DNA from: a virus
Virus record (IMG/VR): IMGVR_UViG_3300005293_000047
Coordinates: 1-33,666 of that record
DNA: 33,666 bases
Direction: 5' to 3' (one strand)
The notes under the pieces were generated by a model. It was not told the origin of the DNA and searched no databases. It saw nothing but the letters and a program-made list of their open reading frames with translations. Positions 1 through 6,564 of the stretch are shown in pieces (within the stretch, counting starts at the first letter, position 1; each line of letters begins with the position of its first letter). Position numbers and translations under genes: made by a program.

Positions 1-21
1 TTTTTTTTTTTTTTTTTTTTT
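1..21. repeat. Poly-T run at the window edge
   Basis: The first 21 bases are an unbroken T run, directly followed by ordinary sequence and, 14 bases later, by a good ribosome binding site. No other homopolymer of this length occurs in the window. It may be a sequencing or assembly artefact at a contig end, or a true physical end. The sequence alone cannot decide. Confidence 0.6.
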
Positions 22-49
22 ACTAACCAATCATAAGGAGAATAAGTGA

Positions 50-1408
50 TTGATCTATGAATTAAGTAATATGACAGAGTATGATGTCTATGCTGTTAAC
101 CTACAGTGTGTAAGAAGCTATATCTATTACCATGAATCTAAATACTACAAGAAGATAGTAGATGATGTGATGGAGCATACTAAATACAAATGGGAAGATG
201 CAGTTAGATGGTGGGTGTCTAACTCTGCTCGTGCAATCAAGAAGAAAGCTAATGGATTTGTCTTTAGCTTGGATAGGAATGCATATAGCAAGACAAAACA
301 AGGTATCAACTACAGAAAGGTTAAATCTCTTGTTGATTTCTTGGAGGAGAAAGGGTATATTGACCTTTATAAAGGATACGTTAAGTCTTGGAAGATGGAG
401 AAAGGAAAGCTTGTCCCTGATGAAGCAATTGCTTCTTGTATGATCTTCAGGAAGCGTACAAAAGAGATGTGGGAGAATGTTAATACGTCCTACAATCTTT
501 GGAAAGAATTAGAAGATAATGATTTAGCTATCATTCGTGATCGGGAGACTAAAGAACAAATGCCTACTCGTGGACATAAAGGTTTTAAAGAAATTAAAAA
601 TGAGGTACGAGATATGAATGACACTCTGCAAGGCAGTTCGATTACATTTGATGGCGTTCCTATTGCTGATGTGTCCTATCGTCGCATCTTTAGTGGGGAT
701 ATGGATAGTGGAGGTCGGCTGTACACATTAGGTGGTGGTGTGCAATTACTCCCTCAGCATGTGCGGGCGTCATCTCTAATGATTGATGGCGAGTCATGTG
801 TGGAACTGGACTACTCTGCAATCCACCCATCTATCTGCTATCAGTTGATGTACAAAACAAACGGATTTAATATTTATGACGTGATGGGTAAAGACTTTTC
901 TCCATATGATGCAGACTTGTCATTCCTGAAGGTTGATGGTCGATTGAAAGATGAGTGGGAAAAGAAGACGGGTAAGAAACACAACCCTGTCCGTCAATTA
1001 GCTAAGTTAGCTATCTTGATTGGTATGAACTCTAACGACAAGAATAGTGCAGCATGGACACTTGGTAACAAGGTTAAACAAGATCGTTCCAAGGCTGTTG
1101 AAGATCAGGATTTCTATGCTTTGATTGGTGAGACAGATTATTGTGCTGTTCTTGAGGCTGTGCAAACACATAATGATTTTATTAAAGATCGTTTCTTCTC
1201 TGATGCTGGTATTGTTCTTCAAAACATTGATAGTAAGATCATGATGCGTATTGTTGGGGCAATGGGGGCTAAGGGACACACAGTATTGGCTTATCACGAC
1301 AGTTGCCTAGTTAAAGCTTCTGTTGAAGATGACTTGAGAGAGGCTATGTTCTCAGCTTGGGAAACAGTATTGGGTGATACTACATTCTGTAAGGTGGATA
1401 AGAAATGA
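50..1408 (+). CDS. Divergent polymerase-palm-like protein (family A / single-subunit RNA polymerase type motifs)
   Basis: This 452-residue protein carries three blocks that resemble the A, B and C motifs of family A DNA polymerases and T7-like RNA polymerases. Motif A is D254-YSAIHP, motif B-like is R315-QLA-K319 followed by an IGMNS segment, and motif C is YHDS with D417. Ser418 follows the motif C Asp, as in T7 RNA polymerase, where DNA polymerases have Glu. The helix position usually held by Tyr in motif B is Asn. I see no 3'-5' exonuclease domain; residues 1-240 are unassigned. A likely role is nucleotidyl transfer in phage replication, but this is inference. The start is TTG, chosen because AAGGAG lies at 35-40 with good spacing; an ATG at 71 has no ribosome binding site. 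It overlaps the next gene by ATGA. Confidence 0.72.
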   Translation: MIYELSNMTEYDVYAVNLQCVRSYIYYHESKYYKKIVDDVMEHTKYKWEDAVRWWVSNSARAIKKKANGFVFSLDRNAYSKTKQGINYRKVKSLVDFLEEKGYIDLYKGYVKSWKMEKGKLVPDEAIASCMIFRKRTKEMWENVNTSYNLWKELEDNDLAIIRDRETKEQMPTRGHKGFKEIKNEVRDMNDTLQGSSITFDGVPIADVSYRRIFSGDMDSGGRLYTLGGGVQLLPQHVRASSLMIDGESCVELDYSAIHPSICYQLMYKTNGFNIYDVMGKDFSPYDADLSFLKVDGRLKDEWEKKTGKKHNPVRQLAKLAILIGMNSNDKNSAAWTLGNKVKQDRSKAVEDQDFYALIGETDYCAVLEAVQTHNDFIKDRFFSDAGIVLQNIDSKIMMRIVGAMGAKGHTVLAYHDSCLVKASVEDDLREAMFSAWETVLGDTTFCKVDKK

Positions 1409-1692
1409 GTGATTGGTGGAAAAGCTATCCCGGATACTCTGGACGCATAGACCTTCTAAAATCTTTCAAGACTGAAGAGGAATTTACAGACTTAATCCCT
1501 TATGATTTAAAACTGAGCATCAACAAAATCAAGCTTACTGAATCTTGTGTATGGATTCAGTATTTCTACAAATATAATTCTTGGCCTACAACTAAGAAAA
1601 TTAACGAAGCTCGTGGCAGTAGGTTGGAATGTAAGAATTGGTATTCTGTAGAGGATTTGTTGGTGAATGATAACTACGGAGAACATTTTTAA
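1405..1692 (+). CDS. Hypothetical protein, 95 aa
   Basis: I do not recognise this small protein. It is rich in Trp and Tyr (WW near the start, several WY/YF pairs), with no signal peptide, membrane segment or metal-binding motif. Its ATG overlaps the TGA of the polymerase-like gene (ATGA), so the two are probably translationally coupled and may act in the same process. An AAGGTG lies just upstream inside the preceding gene. It ends about 20 bases before a promoter-like TTGACA, so it is probably the last gene of its transcription unit. Confidence 0.65.
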   Translation: MSDWWKSYPGYSGRIDLLKSFKTEEEFTDLIPYDLKLSINKIKLTESCVWIQYFYKYNSWPTTKKINEARGSRLECKNWYSVEDLLVNDNYGEHF

Positions 1693-1711
1693 TATTTATT
1701 TTCCTAAAACC

Positions 1712-1740
1712 TTGACAGAACGAGCTCAATTGTGTTTTAC
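1712..1740 (+). promoter_or_regulatory. Candidate phage promoter (TTGACA at 1712)
   Basis: TTGACA at 1712-1717 is followed 17 bases later by a poor -10 (TTTTAC, 1735-1740). The surrounding DNA, from the AT-rich ATTTATTTTC upstream through TTGACAG-ACG and TCAAT to GAAACAAC and GGAG downstream, is clearly related to the region around 9172-9252. Two related copies upstream of two short genes support a real promoter despite the weak -10. Confidence 0.5.
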
Positions 1741-1777
1741 TACATGAACTTGAGAAACAACTAACGGAGTCCACATT

Positions 1778-1954
1778 ATGGGCGAGATTTGCTTTTGCTC
1801 ACAATGTGGGCGTATTAATAATTATTGTGTATGTGATATTGAAGTAGAATATTTGGAAGATAGTATTGAAGTGTTTCGGATGGAATATCAGTTTGAATCA
1901 CTAACAGACCCTGATTTCAGTGTTTATAAGACTATTTTACCTAAATACGAATAA
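1778..1954 (+). CDS. Small cysteine-rich protein, 58 aa, putative zinc-binding
   Basis: The gene starts at ATG 1778, with ACGGAG ending 9 bases upstream, and stops at TAA 1952-1954. The first 20 residues hold five cysteines as C-F-C-S-Q-C and C-V-C, a pattern typical of small zinc-ribbon or knuckle proteins. The remainder is acidic and has no recognised domain. It has its own promoter-like sequence at 1712 and lies between two promoters, so it may be expressed early as a small host-directed or regulatory protein. That role is inference; the family is not recognised. Confidence 0.6.
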   Translation: MGEICFCSQCGRINNYCVCDIEVEYLEDSIEVFRMEYQFESLTDPDFSVYKTILPKYE

Positions 1955-1960
1955 TAGTTG

Positions 1961-1989
1961 TTGACAACTAACCTAAAACGTGCAATAAT
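1961..1989 (+). promoter_or_regulatory. Sigma70-like promoter
   Basis: A perfect -35 (TTGACA, 1961-1966) is followed by a 17-base spacer and AATAAT at 1984-1989, one base from the -10 consensus. It begins 7 bases after the stop of the cysteine-rich gene and points at the 2026 gene, the hammerhead and the tRNAs. A small hairpin (CCAGT 1999-2003 with ACTGG 2009-2013) lies in the leader just before the GGAG ribosome binding site. Confidence 0.62.
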
Positions 1990-2025
1990 CAAGTATATCC
2001 AGTCGAGAACTGGGCGGAGAAAACC

Positions 2026-2286
2026 ATGAATTCTGAAAGCTTCACATATTGGCTCCAAGGCTTCATAGAACTATCCGACACAGACACCATCTCTGAAAAA
2101 CAATGGTTGATTATTAAAGATCATTTGAAGCTTGTGTTTGATAAAGTCACGCCAGTGCGTACACCTGATTGTAACAAAGAAGTATTCGTAGGGGTTGGTG
2201 ACATACCTACTCGGGTGTATCCTTCAGACTACTTCAAACAGTGGAAGTTGACAGACTTTCAAAGTCCTGTTCAGATCACTTGTTAA
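2026..2286 (+). CDS. Conserved-looking phage protein with WLQGF motif, 86 aa
   Basis: The protein begins with a YWLQGFIEL segment (residues 8-16). To my knowledge this opening is common in short uncharacterised proteins of many tailed phages. The rest is mixed alpha/beta with no catalytic motif, signal peptide or membrane segment. GGAG lies 8 bases upstream of the ATG. It is the only protein-coding gene between the 1961 promoter and the ribozyme/tRNA block, so it probably shares their transcript. Function unknown. Confidence 0.68.
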   Translation: MNSESFTYWLQGFIELSDTDTISEKQWLIIKDHLKLVFDKVTPVRTPDCNKEVFVGVGDIPTRVYPSDYFKQWKLTDFQSPVQITC

Positions 2287-2395
2287 AGAATGCGCAGTTG
2301 CTGGATTCTGCCACCTCGTGATAAAGACGAGATAAACAACACCAGCATTAATTTACGAGCGTACGATACCACCGCTCTGCAAGTAGGTATCCAGT
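2287..2395 (+). other. Structured spacer upstream of the hammerhead
   Basis: No gene is visible here. The bases can pair locally: GCTGG with CCAGC encloses a second hairpin CTCGT/ACGAG. Further on, GATACC/GGTATC and GAGCG/CGCTC are mutually exclusive pairings. This suggests an RNA leader or 3' UTR that folds, but I cannot match it to a known RNA class. Confidence 0.3.
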
Positions 2396-2478
2396 CAGAC
2401 ACACTTATTTAATACGCCTGATGAGACTTTGTAATAAGTCGAAACCTTATTAGGTCGCGTAGCTTCCCGAAGTGTCTG
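2396..2478 (+). ncRNA. Hammerhead ribozyme, type I
   Basis: All elements of a hammerhead are present. The core CTGATGA is at 2418-2424. Stem II is GACTT (2425-2429) with AAGTC (2436-2440) around a 6-base loop. GAAA is at 2441-2444. Stem III is ACCT (2444-2447) with AGGT (2452-2455) around TATT. The cleavage nucleotide is C2456 in GTC. Stem I is TACGC (2413-2417) with GCGTA (2457-2461). Beyond an internal loop (2407-2412 and 2462-2469), stem I continues with ACACTT (2401-2406) paired to AAGTGT (2470-2475) and CAG (2396-2398) to CTG (2476-2478), leaving a two-base bulge. An internal loop at this distance is where natural type I hammerheads contact loop II. Stem I is the open end, hence type I. 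Self-cleavage would fall after 2456, 63 nt before tRNA-Pro. Confidence 0.9.
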
Positions 2479-2519
2479 TGGGTTGGGAAGGTGAGCAGAG
2501 CATCTATTTTAAGTTTTAT

Positions 2520-2595
2520 CTAAGCGTAGCGAAAGTGGTAATCGTCTCGGTTTGGAACCGAGTACTCGCAGGTTCGATCCCTGCCGCTTAGACCA
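2520..2595 (+). tRNA. tRNA-Pro, anticodon UGG
   Basis: The acceptor stem CTAAGCG (2520-2526) pairs perfectly with CGCTTAG, followed by discriminator A and encoded CCA (2593-2595). The anticodon stem CTCGG/CCGAG holds the loop TTTGGAA, giving anticodon UGG (codon CCA, with wobble to other CCN). The T arm is GCAGG-TTCGATC-CCTGC. The D arm pairs weakly and base 26 seems absent, so folding may be slightly irregular. It lies 63 nt downstream of the hammerhead cleavage site. Confidence 0.93.
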
Positions 2596-2599
2596 ATTT

Positions 2600-2683
2600 G
2601 CGGAACTGATGTAATGGTAGCCATGGCAGTCTTAGAAACTGCTGTCGAAAGACGTGTAAGTTCGAGTCTTACGTTCCGCACCA
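2600..2683 (+). tRNA. tRNA-Leu, anticodon UAG
   Basis: The acceptor stem GCGGAAC (2600-2606) pairs perfectly with GTTCCGC, followed by A and encoded CCA. The anticodon stem GCAGT/ACTGC holds CTTAGAA, giving anticodon UAG (codon CUA). A long variable arm, as expected for class II tRNA-Leu, precedes the T arm GTAAG-TTCGAGT-CTTAC. Only four bases separate it from tRNA-Pro, so the pair is surely cotranscribed. Confidence 0.93.
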
Positions 2684-2729
2684 GTTTCACCACACCACGA
2701 AGGTCAAATTCTAGAAAGGTGTGTTCCTC

Positions 2730-2786
2730 CCGGCGTCTCTCCTCCTCTATGCCGGATCTTAAAGATAACTGATCCTCTCCTATCAG
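2730..2786 (+). ncRNA. Two tandem hairpins with CUCUCC loops downstream of the tRNAs
   Basis: Hairpin A pairs CCGGC (2730-2734) with GCCGG (2751-2755) and has a 16-base pyrimidine-rich loop. Hairpin B pairs CTGAT (2769-2773) with ATCAG (2782-2786) around the loop CCTCTCCT. Both loops contain CTCTCC, and the loop of the adjacent terminator-like hairpin at 2797-2836 does too. Read on the other strand, the same loops show AGGAGAG. No protein gene on either strand is convincing here. The strand and function are unproven; + is assumed from the tRNA operon. Confidence 0.5.
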
Positions 2787-2796
2787 CTTGTCTTTC

Positions 2797-2840
2797 ATAT
2801 TCTCTTAAGTGTCTCTCTCCTCGCTTAAGAGAATATTTTC
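2797..2840 (+). terminator. Long hairpin with short U-run, likely end of the tRNA transcript
   Basis: A 13-bp perfect inverted repeat (2797-2809 with 2824-2836) is followed by TTTTC. The 14-base loop again contains CTCTCC. The stem is mostly A/T, which is atypical for an intrinsic terminator. Its position after the tRNAs and before the tailspike gene fits a transcript end. Confidence 0.55.
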
Positions 2841-2917
2841 TTAATCATTTTGTTATCCATTGATATTATTGCAAGTAGTCTTGCCAGAATGATTTAGAAA
2901 ATTCAATTAAAACAATA

Positions 2918-2931
2918 TGTGATTTATCACA
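2918..2931. promoter_or_regulatory. Palindrome TGTGATTTATCACA upstream of the tailspike gene
   Basis: A perfect 6+2+6 inverted repeat lies 20 bases before the tailspike ATG. It could be an operator for a dimeric regulator, or an RNA hairpin affecting translation. Weak promoter-like bases (TTGCCA at 2881, CAATTA at 2904) lie just upstream. Confidence 0.3.
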
Positions 2932-2950
2932 ATCATTCAGTAGGGACAAT

Positions 2951-5479
2951 ATGATTCTTTCAGGTATTCTTCTAACCCCTACAGGTGTTCCATATTCAAA
3001 CTCACTTGTACGGATTACAGCTAATAATACATCTCCCGATGTCTTGATGTTTGTCACTAAAGATTTTAAGACAGACATTGACGGGGAATACGAGATTGAT
3101 GTTCCTAATGGTTGGTATAAAGTAAGTGTATTCGTAAATGATTACCATGCATTTACAAGCATTGGTAATATTGAAATTACAGATGATACAACAGAGACAA
3201 CTATTAACGCTCTGTTGATGGTTGGGCAAACTGCTGGGAGTGATCCTTTAGTAGCTCAAGTTGCAGCTAACGCTGCTGCTGCATTGGCTAGTAAGAATGC
3301 TGCTGCTATATCAGCTACGAATTCTACTAACAGTGCTACCGCCAGTGCCAATAGTGCAATAGCCTCTCAAACGTCAGCGGTAGCAAGTCAAACCTCTGCA
3401 ACTAACTCGGCTAATAGTGCATCATCTGCTAGTACTTTTGCGGGTGTATCTACCACTAAGGCTACTGAAGCTTCCACATCTGCACAGGATTCTTTGGATT
3501 CGGCTAATGCCGCTGAAGCTAGTGCTGTGTATACTGAAGGGCTTCTTTCTACTAAAGCTGATATCGCAGATCTATCCAACAACTCCGATCATTTAAAAGG
3601 CGCAGCCTTGATCGGTATTGATCTTGATGGCACACCAGCCACTATTTACTCCATACTTGGTGACTCTCGTGTGCCTATTGAATTGTTTGGTGCAGTTGGT
3701 GACTATGACCCAGATACCCAGATTGGTACGGATTGTACACCAGCCTTCCTTGCAGCTGAAGCTTCGGGCTTACCAATCAAGCTTAAAAGAAACAAGAAGT
3801 ACATGATCACTGATACAATACATGCGTGGTCTTCAATGGATATATTAGGGGATGACACTTATTCACCTGTAATCTATTGTAAGTTTCCATCTTCTGGTAA
3901 GCTGTTCTTTGCAAGCCCATTCACTGGACCAAGACTTAAGAACATATCCTTGAAGGGATTCACTGTAGCTCGTATTGGTACTCATGCCGAACATGGTATA
4001 TTGCTAGATAATACAGATGGTCTATTCCTAGATTTGAAAGTAATTTCAGATGGCACTGCTTTGGGTGGAGCCGTAGGCGTTAGTGCTTTTTATCCATATA
4101 ACAGACCGTCCACTAACTGCTATGGAAAACTTATCTGTGAGAAAGGCGGTAACTTCGGCCTTCAATATGGGAACGTAGATCATGGTAGTATGCAGGTGTT
4201 CTCTACCGACACTATGCGTGAAGTTATTGGTATAGAGCCATACACTTTAGGTAAATACGATTTTACCACATCTTCCGCAAATGCTCTCACCCTGACAGCG
4301 CACGGATTGACTACAGGTTACCCTTTAATTTACTCCCGCCAGAACAACACAGCGATTACTGGTTTTGGACGGGCCAATTACTATTTCGCTATTGTAGTTG
4401 ACGCTAACACTATTAAAGTAGCTGAAACCAAGGAAGATGCTATCACAGGTACTTACAAAACTATTGGTGCTTTCACAGGTACTCATCGTTTGTACAAGTG
4501 TGGTATCGCCAGTAATATTGAAGTTCTTCCGTCTGCCCTCAGTGTAGGTGATGTACCAGCAGCCGGCTCCGCAACAGGTGTGGCTATTATCGCGGCGGCC
4601 TCTGGCGGCTACCACGAGCATGTTGTCATGCGCGGTGTTGATATTATAGAGAGGAACCCCACCTCCGGATCACATTCGTTCTCGGTATACGGCGCTCAAA
4701 ATGCAAGCATTGAGAACTGCTCTGCCGTAGGTAGTAAGGCTAATGCCTACATGATTACTAGTGCATTCCTGAACAACGTGGCAGATGTCACAGGTGACAT
4801 CTCCCCCACTGGAGGTCTTGAGCTTCTTCCTGATGTTGTTGTAAAAGACGTAACAGCATACCAATTCAATGGGTCTGGTATTAGGGTAAACAAAGGTAAG
4901 GCTATTGTTGAGGGCTGTTATCTACACTCAGGCGTTGCTGGGGCATCTGGGATATCTATCTCCACTGACTCTGAGGGTTCCAAAGGAGCAAGAGCAAGGT
5001 ATAACACCGTTAACGTCCCACTGGGAACTTCCTATGATTTTATCACTGGTGTGGGTAATCGTGACGAGAACAGCACAGCACGTAGGGACTATTCATCTAA
5101 AAGGATCAACACTGCATCACAGACAATCTCCAAGAACCTGACAACCACCGGAAACGTGGTTGGTACTTGTGTTTCACAAGATGGTACAGCAACCAACTTT
5201 TCCGGTGTATTGTTCATTACAGTTAAACAAGTCGATGCAAATGCTTCTGAGACAGCACACTACATCCTTCAGGTAGCTAAGGGAGCCACGTCTCTTGCTC
5301 CTCAATTGGTAACTGTCAGTGCTGTTGGGCTTCTAACTGGTGCTGGTGGAACATTCCCATCGTTCACATGGTCTATTGACGCCTCTTCACAATTGAAGGC
5401 TACACCTATTGGATCAACAAACCCTAATGCTACTTGGAACTTTTTTACAAGCACTTTGGGGGACCTTTATGTTTCATAA
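2951..5479 (+). CDS. Tailspike / side tail fibre with beta-helix domain
   Basis: This 842-residue protein has three parts. Residues 1-93 form a beta-rich domain like the N-terminal prophage tail-fibre domain (lambda Stf type), related to carboxypeptidase regulatory folds. Residues about 100-200 are a low-complexity Ala/Ser/Asn/Thr stretch typical of fibre coiled coils. From about residue 238 a segment IELFGAVGDYDPDT with a following DCTPAF resembles the entry of pectate-lyase-like beta-helices of tailspikes; the remaining 600 residues are repeat-like with many Asn and Gly. It probably binds, and may degrade, a surface polysaccharide. I cannot assign catalytic residues. AGGGA precedes the ATG. 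It lies far from the baseplate operon, next to other receptor-binding genes. Confidence 0.8.
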   Translation: MILSGILLTPTGVPYSNSLVRITANNTSPDVLMFVTKDFKTDIDGEYEIDVPNGWYKVSVFVNDYHAFTSIGNIEITDDTTETTINALLMVGQTAGSDPLVAQVAANAAAALASKNAAAISATNSTNSATASANSAIASQTSAVASQTSATNSANSASSASTFAGVSTTKATEASTSAQDSLDSANAAEASAVYTEGLLSTKADIADLSNNSDHLKGAALIGIDLDGTPATIYSILGDSRVPIELFGAVGDYDPDTQIGTDCTPAFLAAEASGLPIKLKRNKKYMITDTIHAWSSMDILGDDTYSPVIYCKFPSSGKLFFASPFTGPRLKNISLKGFTVARIGTHAEHGILLDNTDGLFLDLKVISDGTALGGAVGVSAFYPYNRPSTNCYGKLICEKGGNFGLQYGNVDHGSMQVFSTDTMREVIGIEPYTLGKYDFTTSSANALTLTAHGLTTGYPLIYSRQNNTAITGFGRANYYFAIVVDANTIKVAETKEDAITGTYKTIGAFTGTHRLYKCGIASNIEVLPSALSVGDVPAAGSATGVAIIAAASGGYHEHVVMRGVDIIERNPTSGSHSFSVYGAQNASIENCSAVGSKANAYMITSAFLNNVADVTGDISPTGGLELLPDVVVKDVTAYQFNGSGIRVNKGKAIVEGCYLHSGVAGASGISISTDSEGSKGARARYNTVNVPLGTSYDFITGVGNRDENSTARRDYSSKRINTASQTISKNLTTTGNVVGTCVSQDGTATNFSGVLFITVKQVDANASETAHYILQVAKGATSLAPQLVTVSAVGLLTGAGGTFPSFTWSIDASSQLKATPIGSTNPNATWNFFTSTLGDLYVS

Positions 5480-5508
5480 TTCAAGCTGCTTTAATGTAAG
5501 GTACTAAA

Positions 5509-5922
5509 ATGGCTAAGAAAATTACAAATCCGAACCCATCACCTGATACTAGGTTTGATGGACCACGTTCGAATAGGAACACGAAATCGAACAGTAAAAT
5601 TCGCATCCAGAAATCAAAGCTTCGTGCGACGGCCGAAAAACTTCGTGAAATCGAACCAACTGCACTTGAGAATATCAAGAAGAGTGTAGAAGGCGAGAAA
5701 GTAGAATCTCAGCAGTTAGATTCTTCGAAGTGGGTCGTTTCCAGCATCATAGCGCTCGACCGTGCTGCAGCAAGTGAAGAAGCTAGTCTGACTAAGATCC
5801 GTATGGAAGGTAAGCGTTCGGATGATGACGAAGAAAGTGAAGAGCAAACTCCGGAACAGATCAAATCTGAAATGAAGCCACGTTTGTCATTGGTGTTTGT
5901 TGAACCTGACGAAGACGAGTAG
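5509..5922 (+). CDS. Putative terminase small subunit
   Basis: The 137-residue protein opens with TNPNPSPDTRFDG, similar to the start of DUF5681-type proteins often annotated as small terminase-like. It continues with a basic region (residues 15-45), a likely helical pair, and a very acidic tail (DDDEESEE, and EPDEDE at the C-terminus). Small terminases recognise phage DNA and activate the large subunit. The large subunit lies 5.5 kb downstream, which is far but not unusual for large phages. The charge pattern would also fit another DNA-binding or assembly protein. TAAGG precedes the ATG; a hairpin follows the stop. Confidence 0.45.
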   Translation: MAKKITNPNPSPDTRFDGPRSNRNTKSNSKIRIQKSKLRATAEKLREIEPTALENIKKSVEGEKVESQQLDSSKWVVSSIIALDRAAASEEASLTKIRMEGKRSDDDEESEEQTPEQIKSEMKPRLSLVFVEPDEDE

Positions 5923-6277
5923 TAAAAGTAACATATACTAAACATTCATGTGTAAATGTAATGTTTGAGTAACATAAAAGCTGAACAGTATCAGATGGCT
6001 TGGTATTGTGCTGAATTGTTGTTACTGAAAAGAATTTCTGAGCTGCCTAGTTCGGAAACCCGTGGTTCTGGCGGATCACTGATGTAAATGCTGATAGGTA
6101 AGCTATCAAAGTGGAGAAGCTGAATGACTTTGCATTCAGAGAGCTTGTCAGGCCATGGTAGTGTGGGTGCTGATGACACAAATTCAATATACAACTGTGC
6201 ATACAGTTGAAGTGTATATTCCCCTTTGTAACAATAACAATAAGGCTCAAAGAGCCATCTCTGAAGGGAGAATAACG
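5923..6277. other. 355-nt gap with several strong hairpins, no convincing gene
   Basis: Four inverted repeats are visible. They are AAACATT/AATGTTT (5940-5966), CTGAATG/CATTCAG (6120-6139), CAACTGT/ACAGTTG inside an outer AATATA/TATATT (6186-6220), and GGCTC/GAGCC (6244-6256). Three very short reading frames overlap head to tail: 5965 TTG or 5995 ATG to 6087, then ATG 6088, then ATG 6124 to 6210. Only the last has a GGAG nearby. The region may be a structured leader for the 6278 gene, a small RNA or a decayed gene. Confidence 0.4.
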
Positions 6278-6553
6278 ATGGCAACCCTGCCTGACGTTCT
6301 ACTGACTGGCACTGCCTATCAGAATTTAAACCTCGCAACCTCACTAATTACTGGCACTCCCCTCTCTATTCAGAACAAGGGAAGTGAACCTGTACGCATT
6401 ATTATTGCAGCATCTCTCCCAGCAGCCTCCTCTGAAAATGGTCAAGTGATTGAACCTTTAAAGTATCTGTATATCGAAAACGAAACAGATATCGTTTGGG
6501 CTAAGGCTGCAAAGATTGGTAACACTCACGTCTCCGTACAACAACTTGTATAA
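6278..6553 (+). CDS. Small structural or fibre-associated protein, 91 aa
   Basis: I chose ATG 6278 because GGGAG sits 7 bases upstream; an in-frame ATG at 6155 has no good site and its extension crosses two hairpins. The product is a compact beta-rich protein with short alternating hydrophobic stretches (PVRIIIAASLP, LKYLYIENETDIVWAKA), like small beta-sandwich head-decoration or fibre-associated proteins that phages often encode beside fibre genes. The gene lies 11 bases before the tail-fibre gene with an AAGGAG between, so the two are coexpressed. The exact role is unknown. Confidence 0.6.
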   Translation: MATLPDVLLTGTAYQNLNLATSLITGTPLSIQNKGSEPVRIIIAASLPAASSENGQVIEPLKYLYIENETDIVWAKAAKIGNTHVSVQQLV

Positions 6554-6564
6554 GGAGATAGACT

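Noticed and set aside
2520-2798. A long reading frame on the - strand through the tRNA/hairpin region
   Set aside because: It runs through both tRNA genes antisense and has no supported start. It is a by-product of the structured RNA.
2918-2931. CRP or FNR site
   Set aside because: The TGTGA/TCACA halves are 4 bases apart, not 6 as in CRP sites, and FNR has TTGAT/ATCAA. It was kept only as an unassigned palindrome.
6169-6175. A second CTGATGA, as in a hammerhead core
   Set aside because: No GAAA, no stem II and no GTC partner follow at the right spacing.
6155-6277. Longer N-terminus for the 6278 gene
   Set aside because: ATG 6155 has no ribosome binding site and the extension crosses strong hairpins; GGGAG marks 6278.
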